In this document: piece by piece, positions 9,120 to 17,927 of the stretch
How the letters are laid out: every line of letters begins with the position of its first letter
Numbering within the stretch: the stretch's first letter is position 1
Position numbers and translations under genes: made by a program
Notes under the pieces: generated by a model
What the model saw: only the letters and a program-made list of their open reading frames with translations
What the model was told of the DNA's origin: nothing
Databases searched by the model: none
From: Polymorphobacter megasporae
GTDB lineage: Bacteria > Pseudomonadota > Alphaproteobacteria > Sphingomonadales > Sphingomonadaceae
Assembly (NCBI RefSeq): GCF_018982885.2
Contig: NZ_CP081848.1
Span: 558,001 to 622,000, forward strand
Direction: 5' to 3'
Length of the DNA stretch: 64,000 nt

Positions 9120-9154
9120 GGGGGCCGATATCAGCCTGTCCGCTTTTCGGCATG
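9120..9154. repeat. Short dispersed repeat, copy B
   Basis: Second copy of the repeat at 5774-5808, with the same GGGGCCGAT...GCCTGTCCGCTTT core. It lies just after the Tae4 gene. The rest of the stretch 9088-9543 shows no gene. Confidence 0.6.
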
Positions 9155-9543
9155 GATCACGGCAGAGCCGCCGTGCGACGAACCAAAAATCCGATGCCGG
9201 CTACGGCACCCAAACATAGACACTGAAGTGAACCCTCTCAGCTGCCGACGGCCGCCAAGGATAGTATCTGCTACCATGCGCCAGACGAACGCCTGGAAAC
9301 TCGTCAGCTACATAGTCGGCCCGTCACCGTAACGCTCCGCCATCTGCTCTTAACCCGGCTCGGCCAAGCCAGCGCCAAATAGCGAACTCTGGGTTTTTTG
9401 CTAAACCGCCTTGGGGCATTGATCCAAGTGCTCTAAGAGCGCGAAAACAATCATCCCGCCATGCAAACAAGTCTGGGGACAGGCATATGGACGAATGAAC
9501 TGGCGGTTGCAGCGCTCGCAAATGCTGCAACCTGCCAGTTTGG

Positions 9544-10146
9544 TCAGGCAGTCACTGCCTTTGAGCGACGCCGTGCGGCAGCGCCGACCATTGTAAAGCC
9601 CAGCAGCAGCATCGCCCAGGTTGCCGGCTCGGGAACGGTTCCGACCGAGAGATTGTCGAGTTCAAGAGCCAGCTGGCCGGAGCTGAAGCCGACGCGCGTG
9701 ATACCGAGATTGCGGTTGAAATCTAGAGTGATATTGCGATTGGTAGAAGCAGAGCTTTGATCACCGTTTGCAGGGGGGAACATGCTCCCGGTGATCGTTT
9801 GAACAACGGTACTGCCGGCGTAGAAAGTCAGGGTGTTGTAGCTGTCGATCGAGCCCCAGTCGGCGTTCAGACGCGTCAATACGCTGCCGCCGCCCAGTGC
9901 GCCGACATCAAGGAAGGCGCTACCCGAGGTGCCAGTCCCGGGCACAGCGAGATAACGTGTTTCGTCTCGAACGCCGTCGATGACGGGAGCGGCCGCCGTA
10001 GAGTCGGTCCCGGAGGTAACCTTATAATTCCCGGAAAATCCTGGTGCGGAACCGTCGTTAAAATCGATTATCGTCGTTGACGCGCCTGCTTGAGCGGCTG
10101 TGAGCGTGATTGACGCAATACACGCGGTATAAAAGATACAGTTCAT
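9544..10146 (-). CDS. PEP-CTERM sorting-domain protein
   Basis: A secreted protein of 200 residues. A signal peptide (MNCIFYTACIASITLTAAQA) begins at the ATG at 10146, which has GGGGAG upstream. The middle is a beta-rich region (STTIIDFNDGSAPGFSG, then a long Gly/Ser/Thr/Asn-rich stretch). The end is a classical PEP-CTERM sorting tail: VPEPATWAMLLLGFTM, a hydrophobic helix and a final RRRSK. Proteins of this class are processed by an exosortase/archaeosortase and placed at the cell surface or in exopolysaccharide. No exosortase is in the window. Neighbours are the Tae4 locus and a decayed IS5 element. The role beyond surface sorting is unknown. Confidence 0.85.
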   Translation of the reverse strand: MNCIFYTACIASITLTAAQAGASTTIIDFNDGSAPGFSGNYKVTSGTDSTAAAPVIDGVRDETRYLAVPGTGTSGSAFLDVGALGGGSVLTRLNADWGSIDSYNTLTFYAGSTVVQTITGSMFPPANGDQSSASTNRNITLDFNRNLGITRVGFSSGQLALELDNLSVGTVPEPATWAMLLLGFTMVGAAARRRSKAVTA

Positions 10147-10179
10147 GACGAAACACTCCCCTGCATGTCGATCTCGCAT

Positions 10180-10634
10180 ACCTAACAGATATTAGCCTCT
10201 CGTAAAACGACCTTAAGGTAAGTTAACCAAGAATAATTACTCTTTCTTAACGTCATTGGAGCGTCATGTCCGTCTTGTGCTCAACCAGAAAGCCCAGGCC
10301 GTCTCGCGCCGGCTGTGGCATTCGACAACTGAAAGCCGCGGCAGTGGAACGTGGCTTTACGGTAAACACCTCCAGTAGCGCCGAAAGTGAAACGCACCAC
10401 TGGCCTGATTTTACTAAATGGTTGATCCCAGACTTTGATGGTGCATTATTCACTGCCAGCTGGAAGGAAGCGCTATAGGCCAGGTACTCCACGGAAGCGC
10501 CACAACGACTGAGGCAGTCAGTCGAGCGATACAGCATAGTCAAGCGAGCCTGAGAGACCGCTTGAGAATGGGTTGGAGCTATCGCGTTAGCGTGATTCAA
10601 GCTCGGGATGTGGACCCGAGCGAGCCGTGGTCGA
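10180..10634. other. Stretch with only doubtful small frames
   Basis: The DNA between the PEP-CTERM gene and the decayed transposase includes an AT-rich part near 10200-10260 that probably holds the PEP-CTERM promoter. Small frames lie on both strands (plus 10266-10478, minus 10253-10600), neither with a known domain. It may be leftover mobile-element flank. Confidence 0.35.
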
Positions 10635-11424
10635 ATGGCTGGATTTGAGAAGCGTTCGAAGCGCTATTCAACCGATCTGACGGACGAGGAATGACTGTTG
10701 ATCGAGCCGTTCCTGCCACCAGCGTCCAGGCGCGGCCGCAAGCCTGCGACCGGCCTGCGAGATATGGTCGATGCGCTTCGCTATCTCGATCGAACGGGCG
10801 GCAGGTGGCGGATGCTGCCAAACGACTTTCCGCCCTAGCCGACGGCGTACTGGTGGTTTCGCCGCTTCGTCTGCCAGTTGCTATTCCGAACTATTCACGA
10901 CGTCACACTGATGCTGGATCGTGAGCGCGATGGGCGCGAGCAGGGCCCGACCGCCGCTGTCGTCGATAGCCAGTCGATCAAGGCACCGGCGGCGGGAGCG
11001 CGCGGATACGACGCGGGCAAAAAATCGTCGGCCGCAAGCGCCAGTAGCCGTTGATACCGACGGCAGATTGCTCATGGCCAAACCGACCACGGCCGACATT
11101 TCCGACAGCGCTGGAGCCGAGGCGATCGTCGCGGCCATTCGCGAACGCTGGCCCTGGCTCAAGCACCTGTCTGCCGACTGCGCCTACGACCGCACCCGCC
11201 TTATGGACGCTGCGGCCTACCGGGATTTCGTTCTCGAGATCGTCCGCCAGACCGACAAGGAGCCCGGGTTCAAGGTCTTGCCCAAGAGATGGGTCGTCGA
11301 GCGTACCTTTGAATGGATGACCCGGTGAAAACGGCTGGTTCGCGATTACGAACAGCGCATCGCATTGCAGAGCAGGTGGGGAGCATCAGCCCTTACCCTT
11401 CTGCCGAAATTTTTATCGTTTTAA
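10635..11424 (+). pseudogene. IS5-family transposase remnant
   Basis: The reading starts MAGFEKRSKRYSTDLTDEE and hits an in-frame TGA. It goes on with LIEPFLPP, RYLDRTGGRWRMLPND, another stop and YWWFRRFVCQLLFRTIHD. Then comes the first catalytic Asp motif (AVVDSQSIKAP), a frame change after GYDAGKK, then DGRLLMAKPTTADI, a second Asp region (HLSADCAYDRTRL) and the catalytic Glu motif VVERTFEWM, followed by a further stop. Two or more nonsense codons and a frameshift make it inactive. It is distinct from the intact IS5-type element at 13869. Its end abuts the tail of a PEP-CTERM remnant on the other strand, so it probably inserted into or beside that gene. Confidence 0.8.
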
Positions 11425-11560
11425 GCGGCCACGAAGCGCGAGTGATGACAGGCTGCAAAACCGACCATGGCGAAGCCGACGGTCATTAGCGTCCAAGCAG
11501 CCGGCTCAGGAACCGCTATGGCCGACAAGTTGTCAATCTCGAATGCACTCGGACGATACG
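11421..11560 (-). pseudogene. C-terminal tail of a lost PEP-CTERM protein
   Basis: The minus strand here reads DNLSAIAVPEPAAWTLM, then VGFAMVGFAACHHSRF and a TAA at 11421. This is a complete PEP-CTERM anchor with its PEP motif, hydrophobic helix and basic end. Upstream on the same strand the frame quickly meets stops, so only the sorting tail remains. Confidence 0.6.
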
Positions 11561-12137
11561 AAAGCAAGCCTTGGGCCGATCAACGAAGCACTCTTATCCA
11601 TTGCAACTGTGCTACGGTTTCACCGCAATATATTTGTCGAAGTCGTGTACGTCTGAATAAGCTTTCTATTGGTAGTATCTGCCGCCTTTGCCGCAGAAAC
11701 ATATGACGAATATCCTGCTCTCGGCCTTCAGCATCACGCTTCCGGGTCGGGATAGCTCTGCGTCTACTGCGACGGGTGACTGCTTCGGAGCCAGATTCGA
11801 GCTTTCGCGCGGACGCGATCCTTGCCGCGGTGTACCGACGCGCGCTTTCGACCAAGGCGAGAATTGGCGTAAATGCCATCACGTTTAGTCGAATGGCTGT
11901 CCGGACCGCCGGATCACTGCTCCAGAGCGGCCATTCCCGCCCCACAATCACCACCAAAGCAGACCGTCTGTCCGCCCTTGAAATCGTTGTAAGGAAGCGG
12001 TTGATATATCGCCGTCCACCAATCTCCATGATTGATAAAAGTTGCCAACCATAAAACTGGATGGTCGACGCCCTTTGATTTAAGGATAGTGTGTTGGCCC
12101 CATGTCACAGGCATTCGGCCTCAAACAAGGATTACGT
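11561..12137. other. Degenerate stretch upstream of mucR-like gene
   Basis: No intact gene. Minus-strand frames (11580-12029 and 11914-12114) may be the wrecked body of the PEP-CTERM gene whose tail lies at 11421. The second has a protein-like run (NHGDWWTAIYQPLPYNDF) but no recognised family. The last 100 bases probably carry the promoter of the regulator at 12138. Confidence 0.35.
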
Positions 12138-12605
12138 ATGATTACACTTGATTCGAAAAATGAACTGCTTCCCTTGACTGCCAGCATCGTCAGCGCGCAC
12201 GTCGCCAATAATTCTGTTGCTCTGTCCGACCTTCCAGGGATGATCGCGAACGTCTATGCGGCGCTCGCTCGCCTCGGCGCCCAGGTCGAACCGCAACCTG
12301 TCCAGCAGACACCGGCGGTTTCGATCCGCGCGTCGATCGAGTCCGACTATCTTGTCTGTCTTGAGGACGGCAGGCGTTTTAAGATGCTTAAAGGACATCT
12401 GATGAATGGCTACGGTTTGACGCCTGACGCGTACCGCGCAAAGTGGCGCTTGCCTGCAGATTACCCGATGGTCGCCCCCGCTTATGCCGAAAAGCGTCGC
12501 AAGTTGGCCTTGAAGATCGGGCTCGGGCACATGAACTCAATCGCGCACCGCGCATCTGCCGCACGGGCCAGCGGCGCAAAGAAAACCCGCTCCCCCCGCA
12601 CCTAG
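12138..12605 (+). CDS. MucR/Ros-family transcriptional regulator
   Basis: A 155-residue regulator of the Ros/MucR type, which in alphaproteobacteria represses exopolysaccharide, motility and surface genes by binding AT-rich promoters. The diagnostic block at about residues 75-125 is present (YLVCLEDGRRFKMLKGHLM, then LTPDAYRAKWRLPADYPMVA, then RRKLALKIGLG). In the zinc-finger position the second Cys is replaced (CLEDG) and the second His is missing after HLMN, so zinc binding is doubtful. The ATG at 12138 with an AAGGA upstream is chosen; a start at 12102 is also open. The N-terminal 70 residues form the usual oligomerisation part. It is flanked by PEP-CTERM genes, whose surface products would be plausible targets (inference). 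Confidence 0.85.
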   Translation: MITLDSKNELLPLTASIVSAHVANNSVALSDLPGMIANVYAALARLGAQVEPQPVQQTPAVSIRASIESDYLVCLEDGRRFKMLKGHLMNGYGLTPDAYRAKWRLPADYPMVAPAYAEKRRKLALKIGLGHMNSIAHRASAARASGAKKTRSPRT

Positions 12606-13122
12606 CAACGTCATCTTACAAGAGAATTGCGTCGTTCGAGTCGGACATCGCCTGATGGGCGGGGTCGGGTACGAGGGAACGAAGCGACCGTGTTGCTTGG
12701 CGAGTCGCATCCACCGAACCGAAAAAGAGCCAAGGCGATGGCAACAGGTGTTACTCATCGATCAGAAGCGAAAAACCGGCCTCTGAGTTGGCTCGCCGGC
12801 GAATGCCCCCTGGCCGGGGCATCGCAAACGAAGCAGGCTGACGTTTGCTTAGGCGAAGGGGCCGAAAACGGACCGACCGCTTCCAGCAGCCAATTAGAAA
12901 AAGCTGCCATTACCGAGGCGCGGGCTCGCGGCACCTTCCATCCCCAGCGTGGCCATCTGCTGCTTATGGGGTCGTGGCAAGATCCGGTATCACCGACAAA
13001 ATCATCGAGGGAGTTGTAAAGGTTAGCGCTGCAGAACGGCCTATCTCGTCGCCTAGGTCCGTCCAATTAAAAATCCTTGGCGAGATGCTAATTTAGAGCA
13101 ATGCTGCTCTCCGGATCGGGGA
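12606..13122. other. Gene-free stretch
   Basis: Overlapping frames on both strands (plus 12627-13019, minus 12755-13066) have no domain and mirror each other, so neither is credible. The last part must hold the promoter of the PEP-CTERM gene at 13123. I see no terminator or repeat that I can defend. Confidence 0.4.
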
Positions 13123-13803
13123 ATGACGATGACTAGATGGACCATTGGGCGTCTCGTGTGTTTGACGTTGCTAACCGGAGGCGGAACGTTTGCGCGGGCA
13201 ACGATCACTGACGTCACTTTCAGCGGGCATGGTATCGTTACTTATAACCTCAGTGGGACATATCTCGGCAACCCAAATTACCTGGCGAACATCGCTGTAG
13301 GCGATCTTGTGACAGTCGGAGGCGCGCTGCATTTCGGTACTAATGTATTTGAAGGCGGTCCGATTGCTCCGATTCCCGATCATTACACAGGCACAGCAGC
13401 GTTCGACACCGACGCTCTTTTCGACGGGCAACAGTCCTTCGATTTCTCGGTAAATGGCCCGGTCGGAACCGATGGCTTTAGCTTTGATTCGACGTCGGCC
13501 CCGAGAGGAGGGCCGTACAAATCCGGTACTGCCAGCTTTATCAGTGGACGCTTGGTGGCTTTCAACCTGTTCGCTGACGACGATGGTTTTTCAGGCGGCC
13601 TCAGTAGCCTAGGATTTGTCAATTATCGCGGCGACGAGGAGGCCGCTAGCTTTGGCGGCACCGTCGTACTCGACAGTGCGGCAGCGCCGGTACCGGAACC
13701 TGCAACTTGGTCGCTCCTCGTCGTCGGCGCATGTGCGACCGGTTTAGCGCTTCGCCGGCGAAACCGGTTGCGGATAAGATCGAGCGCTGGCCGATCCTGC
13801 TAG
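13123..13803 (+). CDS. PEP-CTERM sorting-domain protein
   Basis: A 226-residue secreted protein. The signal peptide (IGRLVCLTLLTGGGTFARA) is followed by a beta-rich extracellular domain with glycine- and aspartate-rich loops (for example TGTAAFDTDALFDGQQSF). The tail is VPEPATWSLLVVGACA, a hydrophobic helix and RRRNRLRIR, the PEP-CTERM signal for exosortase processing. The basic tail is longer than usual (about 12 residues after RRR), possibly because the original stop was lost when the IS5-type element inserted only about 65 bases downstream. Its position after the MucR-like regulator suggests a shared surface theme. The function of the mature domain is unknown. Confidence 0.8.
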   Translation: MTMTRWTIGRLVCLTLLTGGGTFARATITDVTFSGHGIVTYNLSGTYLGNPNYLANIAVGDLVTVGGALHFGTNVFEGGPIAPIPDHYTGTAAFDTDALFDGQQSFDFSVNGPVGTDGFSFDSTSAPRGGPYKSGTASFISGRLVAFNLFADDDGFSGGLSSLGFVNYRGDEEAASFGGTVVLDSAAAPVPEPATWSLLVVGACATGLALRRRNRLRIRSSAGRSC

Positions 13804-13868
13804 GTACCCGCCGGAGCGTTACCGATCGACGCCGCGGTCGAGCGTCTATAGCTCGGCCCCACGCCTCT

Positions 13869-14803
13869 GAGAGCCCGATTCAAAAGTACATCAATGAGTT
13901 GAGAGCCTTGCGATTCTGCGTGTGAGCATTCGGATGCTGGCGATGGTTGCCCATGCCGTGGCGCTTTCGATGGATCGCTCCCAGTCTTTGGCGAGACGTC
14001 GGCAGCGGCCCAGCCACGCGAAGGTCCGCTCGACAACCCAACGGCGGGGCAAAAGCACAAAGCCCTTGGCGGTATCGGAGCGCTTGATGATTTCGAGGGT
14101 CCAGCTGCCATGGCCTTCAAGCGCGGCCTTGAGTTTGTCACCGGCATAGCCACCATCGGCAAACACATGGCGCAGGAACGGGAAACGGAAACGGATGGCT
14201 TTGAGGACATCGACAGCGCCGTCGCGGTCCTGAATGTCGGCGGCATGGACCAGGATAAACACCAGAAAGCCGCAGGTATCGGTGATGATATGGCGTTTGC
14301 GGCCCTTCACCTTCTTGCCGGCGTCATAGCCGCAAATTCCGCCGCTTTCCGTTGTTTTGACCGATTGGCTGTCGATAACGCCAGCACTGGGTGAGGCCTC
14401 GCGGCCGGCCTGTTCGCGTGCTGCCATTACCAGCAAGTGGTTGATTGTCGTCAGCAGCCCACTATCCCGCCAGCTGTAGAAATAGCCGCGCACTGTCGAC
14501 GTCGCCGGAAAGCATTTGGGCAGCATCCGCCAGGCGCAACCGCTCGACGCAATATACATGATCGCATCCATCACCGCCCGAAGGCAGGTCGTGCGACGAC
14601 GCCCGCCGCTGCGGGCTGCCGGAAACAGCGGCTCGATCAACGCCCATTCCGCATCCCGTAAATCGCTTGGATAGCGCCCCCCCTTGCGCATATGCTGACG
14701 GCGAGCGGTATCAGTCCAAGGCAAGTTCTTCTCCTATCGTCTCGACAACGACGGTGAATCACAACCTACTGGTATCGCTCAACTACTTTTCGTTCAGGCT
14801 CTG
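13869..14803 (-). mobile_element. IS5-type insertion sequence, apparently complete
   Basis: About 935 bases, bounded by imperfect inverted repeats: GAGAGCCCGATTCAAAAGTA at 13869-13888 against the complement of 14784-14803 (15 of 20 match). It contains one intact transposase gene. I could not see a convincing target duplication, so the exact ends may be off by a few bases. Confidence 0.7.
13891..14724 (-). CDS. IS5-family transposase, intact
   Basis: A 277-residue DDE transposase. The N-terminal helix-rich part reads YPSDLRDAEWALIEPLFP and then the family motif SSGCAWRMLPKCFP. The catalytic core has Asp in AGVIDSQSVKTTE, followed by GYDAGKKVKGRKRHI, a second Asp in HVFADGGYAGDKL, and Glu in RRWVVERTFAWLGR. 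This is the normal length and motif order for single-ORF IS5 elements, with no stop or frameshift. It is therefore one of the few elements here that could still move. It fills almost the whole element between the inverted repeats. Confidence 0.92.
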   Translation of the reverse strand: MPWTDTARRQHMRKGGRYPSDLRDAEWALIEPLFPAARSGGRRRTTCLRAVMDAIMYIASSGCAWRMLPKCFPATSTVRGYFYSWRDSGLLTTINHLLVMAAREQAGREASPSAGVIDSQSVKTTESGGICGYDAGKKVKGRKRHIITDTCGFLVFILVHAADIQDRDGAVDVLKAIRFRFPFLRHVFADGGYAGDKLKAALEGHGSWTLEIIKRSDTAKGFVLLPRRWVVERTFAWLGRCRRLAKDWERSIESATAWATIASIRMLTRRIARLSTH

Positions 14804-15207
14804 AGCACGATGGTAGTGTTGTCGCTGTCCATTGCATCACTATTCGGCTAGCGCCAAGCCTACGCTCGACAACAGCCCAGCCAGATCAGCGACGTCGCCG
14901 CCGCCCATGCTTAGCTGACGCTACCCGACCGCTGAGACAGACAGGTGTGGAAATGCTCCATGCTCTGATCGCGTTGTTTTGGCCTACTCGGGGAGGCCGA
15001 TAGCCGCCCGGCAGCTTCCGGCCGGCGAATCCGGCAAAGCGGACCTTGGTTCAGGCACTGCGGTACGCTGATAAGACCCTATTCCTGCCATTCGGCGCTC
15101 TCAAAATCCTTCCTCATTTAAGACGTTGGTTCAGGCAGGATAATTTGCCAACGGTTCCGGGTTTGTTCTAATCCGCAACCATGCTAGATCGCACAGAGGA
15201 GAGCGAC
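14804..15207. other. Gene-free stretch upstream of the TIR module
   Basis: It contains a degenerate version of the dispersed repeat (around 14986-15020, GGGGAGGCCGATAGCC...) and two copies of GGTTCAGGCA near 15050 and 15127. No coding frame is credible. The promoter of the 15208-16391 pair must lie here. Confidence 0.4.
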
Positions 15208-15492
15208 ATGTTTGAGATCAGAGGCTTGGACAAGCTTGATAGCGACCTAAAGGCGGCGCAGCGGGCGTTCGCGGAACTGGACGGTGAACTCGGGACAGCC
15301 AACTTTGATCCGGAAAACCCAGAAAGCATTGAGGTAGCGATCGCGTCGGTCGAGAAGATGGTCGATGATCGCGTGCGTCGGTACTCCGAAAATCCATTTG
15401 TCGTCCCGATGATCAGTGAGATGAAGGAAAGTTACCGCCAGGCCATCCTCGACAAGGCAGCGGAAGCTCGTCTCGGGGGTGATGCCGACTGA
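15208..15492 (+). CDS. Small protein coupled to the TIR-like effector
   Basis: A 94-residue cytosolic protein starting MFEIRGLDKLDSDLKAAQRA. I see no catalytic motif. It looks helical, with two conserved-looking blocks: a FEIRGLDKL start that resembles the first residues of short phage-type proteins, and a C-terminal YRQAILDKAAEARL helix. The ATG at 15208 is preceded by an excellent AGGAGAG, better than the ATG at 15181. Its TGA overlaps the ATG of the TIR gene by one base (TGATG at 15490-15494), so the two are translated together. That suggests it is the sensor, inhibitor or scaffold of the TIR effector (inference). Confidence 0.65.
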   Translation: MFEIRGLDKLDSDLKAAQRAFAELDGELGTANFDPENPESIEVAIASVEKMVDDRVRRYSENPFVVPMISEMKESYRQAILDKAAEARLGGDAD

Positions 15493-16391
15493 TGTCGAAT
15501 GATCTCTTCGCCCAGATCAACAACGCAGTCCTCGACCTTCAAGGGTCGGATTACCAGAGTTACCTGCGACCGCTGCGCCAACTCGGCCGATTGCTGGCCC
15601 ATGATGATCTCAGGGTTGCAAATGAGGCGCTCACTGCAGGGGTCGACCTGGAAGCGTTCCTCCATTCCAGCGAGGCGACGCAGGGTGGCATGGTCGGCAG
15701 CGCGGAGCTCCTCTGGCCCGAGGACCCGCGGGAGGATCTGGCGCTCAGATTTCTACTCGTGAGAAAAGCGGGTGATGATCCGGACTTCGCTTTTCAGTTT
15801 AGCCATACGTTTTTCGCGGGCAGTAGCTCGAAAATAATGTCGAGCATTAACGCGATGACTCGCCAGCTGATCATCCCTTTTGTGCGTGACTATAAGGCCC
15901 ATGTGCTATCGGGCGGGCAAGCTCAGGCGAAGCTCGTGATGCCCCATTCTAAGCGCGTTTTCATCGTCCACGGCCATGATGCTGAGGCCCGAGAAACTGC
16001 GGCCCGCTTCTTGGGGAATATTGGCTTCGAACCCGTCATTCTGCACGAACAAGCTAATCGAGGTAGGACAGTCATTGAGAAGGTGGAGGCCAACAGTGAT
16101 GTGGGCTTCGCGATCGTGCTGCTCACCCCCGACGATCTGGGGCGGGCCAGGGACGGGGCGGATTTGGAGCCGCGCGCCCGACAGAATGTGCTTCTGGAGC
16201 TAGGCTATTTCATCGCGAAGCTCGGGCGCGATCGAGTATGCGCACTAAAGCGAGGCGACGTAGTTATTCCGAGCGACTTCGCCGGAGTCGTCTGGACGGA
16301 TTGGGACACCGCTGGCGCCTGGAAGACCGCTCTTGGAAAAGAACTTCAGGCTGCCGGCTACGAAGTTGATTGGAATATGGTGATGCGCTGA
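15492..16391 (+). CDS. TIR-like (CAP12/PF10137-type) nucleotide-binding effector protein
   Basis: A 299-residue protein with an unknown helical N-terminal domain (about residues 1-150) and a C-terminal TIR-like domain (about 155-270). It starts KRVFIVHGHDAEARETAA and continues HEQANRGRTVIEKVE and FAIVLLTPDD. Next comes ARQNVLLELGYFIAKLGR, in which Glu236 matches the catalytic glutamate of NAD-cleaving TIR effectors, and the domain ends in SDFAGVVWTDWD. This subfamily includes effectors of cyclic-nucleotide immune systems that kill infected cells by NAD+ depletion. No cyclase is nearby, so activation may depend on the small coupled protein upstream or on its own N-terminal domain. The domain call is firm; the defence role is inferred from family and context. 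Confidence 0.85.
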   Translation: MSNDLFAQINNAVLDLQGSDYQSYLRPLRQLGRLLAHDDLRVANEALTAGVDLEAFLHSSEATQGGMVGSAELLWPEDPREDLALRFLLVRKAGDDPDFAFQFSHTFFAGSSSKIMSSINAMTRQLIIPFVRDYKAHVLSGGQAQAKLVMPHSKRVFIVHGHDAEARETAARFLGNIGFEPVILHEQANRGRTVIEKVEANSDVGFAIVLLTPDDLGRARDGADLEPRARQNVLLELGYFIAKLGRDRVCALKRGDVVIPSDFAGVVWTDWDTAGAWKTALGKELQAAGYEVDWNMVMR

Positions 16392-16449
16392 TGCGCCGGG
16401 TCGGCCATGCGCCGGGTCGACCGCGCGCCGGGTCGACCGTGCGCCGGTA
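16391..16449. repeat. 16-bp tandem repeat, about 3.7 copies
   Basis: Directly after the stop of the TIR gene the sequence repeats with a 16-base period: units at 16391, 16407, 16423 and a partial one at 16439. The consensus is RTGCGCCGGGTCGACC, and each unit differs from it at one or two positions. The period is not a multiple of three, so it is unlikely to be coding. Confidence 0.8.
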
Positions 16450-16898
16450 TATCTAAGCGGCTGACGGTCGCTTCGATCCAAAGTACGTGGTTTGCCAGAT
16501 AAAGCTATGTTCGCTTTTGGTAGCAAATCGACTGATAGCTGAAGCAGACTCAGAAGTGGACGTTCAAGCCACTTCTGCCGTTACCCGGAAATGGGCCTGG
16601 AGCGAACCGGCAGCTGATAGTACGATAGTGTCCCACCGCGTGGTGTAGCTTCGCCGGCGTGATCACGGCGATCTCCGCTTCGGTCGGACTGATCAGGCGG
16701 CCATTGAAGGGGAAACAATAGGATCGCCACGGATCTGCCCACTCAGCGATTGCCTGGCTCGCGCACATCGCCCGAGATCGGCCGATGCTCTCGGGAACCT
16801 CTCACGGCGCTTGCTCGCCGATCTGCCGAGGGAGACAAAAATAGACCTGACGTGACCCCCGGCTTTCATCCAGCGGCAACCAGAGACCGGTTGTTGTT
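16450..16898. other. Gene-free stretch left of the IS3-type element
   Basis: Minus-strand frames at 16550-16768 and 16693-16950 have no known domain, and one runs into the IS3 end. A short inverted motif, AAGTGGACGTTCAAGCCACTT, lies near 16553. Otherwise I see nothing that can be named. Confidence 0.4.
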
Positions 16899-16946
16899 TG
16901 AGGGTCCCCCGGATTTTCCTCCAATCTGAAGGTGAGCATCCGGACT

Positions 16947-17927
16947 TCATTTGGCGGCCCTAAGGGTCGCGGTAGCAGCATATCCGTTCGGCGTCAGCCA
17001 GCCAAGCGACGCGTGAGGCCGGCTCTCGTTGTAGAAGCTGCGCCATGCCTCGATCTTGGCCCGGGCGTCGGCCAACGACAGGAACCAGTGTGCGTTGAGG
17101 CATTCGTCGCGCAAGCGACCGTTGAACGATTCGACGAAAGCATTGTCGGTCGGCTTGCCCGGCCGCGAGAAGTCGAGCGTGACGCCGTTCTCATAGGCCC
17201 AGCGGTCGAGGGCCTTCGAGATGAAATCGGGGCCGTTGTCGACACGGATGCTCTTGGGCGACCCGCGGGTGCCCGCGATCCGTGTCATCGCTTCGACAAC
17301 CTGCTCGCCCTTGATGCCCTGATCGACATCGATCGCCAGCGCCTCGCGGGTGTAGGTGTCGACGACGGTCAGCGCCCTCAGGCGGCGGCCATCGAACAGC
17401 GCATCCGACACAAAGTCCATCGACCACATCTCGTTCGGTGCCGCCGCCGCCGGCTGCCGGACGCGGTCGGCAGCGCTGACGTTGCGCCTCGGCTTCTTGA
17501 GCCGAAGGCTCAGTCCATCCTGTCGATATAGGCGATAAACCCGCTTGTGGTTCACTAGCCAGCCCTCGCGGCGAAGCATGATGTAGATCCGAAAATAGCC
17601 AAATCGCATCCGCGTCCGCGCCAGGTCGTGGATGCGCAGCCGCAGCGGTGCCTGGTCCGGCTTGACCGAGACATAGCGGACCAGCGAGCGATCGATGTCG
17701 AGCGCGAGACAGCTGCGCCGCTGGCTGACACCGTGGGACCCCTGGACGGACGCGACGAGCTCGCGATGCCGTCCAGGCGTCAGAGCTTTTTTGACAGCAC
17801 GTCCTGCAGGATATTCTGGTCGAGACTGAGGTCTGCCACCAGCTGCTTGAGCTTGCGGTTCTCCTCCTCGAGCAGCTTCAGACGACGCAGCTCGCCGATG
17901 CCGAGCCCGGCATACAACTTCTTCCAT
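16947..17927 (-). CDS. IS3-family transposase, orfB (DDE integrase domain)
   Basis: The rve-type catalytic domain of an IS3 transposase. It carries an HTH_21-like start (RFGYFRIYIMLRREGWLVNHKR, shortened here to RIYIMLRREGW) and the three acids: Asp in NEMWSMDFVSD, Asp in SIRVDNGPDFIS and Glu in NAFVESFNGRLRDE, with the usual ending RPHASLGWLTP. The frame opens at 17927 but overlaps orfA. In this family the active OrfAB protein is made by a programmed frameshift, so the true fused start is that of orfA at 18073. No internal stop is seen, and the element may be functional. Confidence 0.9.
   Translation of the reverse strand: MEEVVCRARHRRAASSEAARGGEPQAQAAGGRPQSRPEYPAGRAVKKALTPGRHRELVASVQGSHGVSQRRSCLALDIDRSLVRYVSVKPDQAPLRLRIHDLARTRMRFGYFRIYIMLRREGWLVNHKRVYRLYRQDGLSLRLKKPRRNVSAADRVRQPAAAAPNEMWSMDFVSDALFDGRRLRALTVVDTYTREALAIDVDQGIKGEQVVEAMTRIAGTRGSPKSIRVDNGPDFISKALDRWAYENGVTLDFSRPGKPTDNAFVESFNGRLRDECLNAHWFLSLADARAKIEAWRSFYNESRPHASLGWLTPNGYAATATLRAAK

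Noticed and set aside
10253-10600. 115-residue minus frame beside the decayed IS5 transposase
   Set aside because: No recognised family or ribosome site; could be leftover mobile-element flank, so not called as a gene.
12627-13066. Overlapping 130- and 103-residue frames on opposite strands after mucR
   Set aside because: No domain, weak start sites and mutually exclusive; left as gene-free DNA.
16391-16449. CRISPR-like array
   Set aside because: Repeats are 16 bases, contiguous and without spacers; a tandem repeat, not CRISPR.
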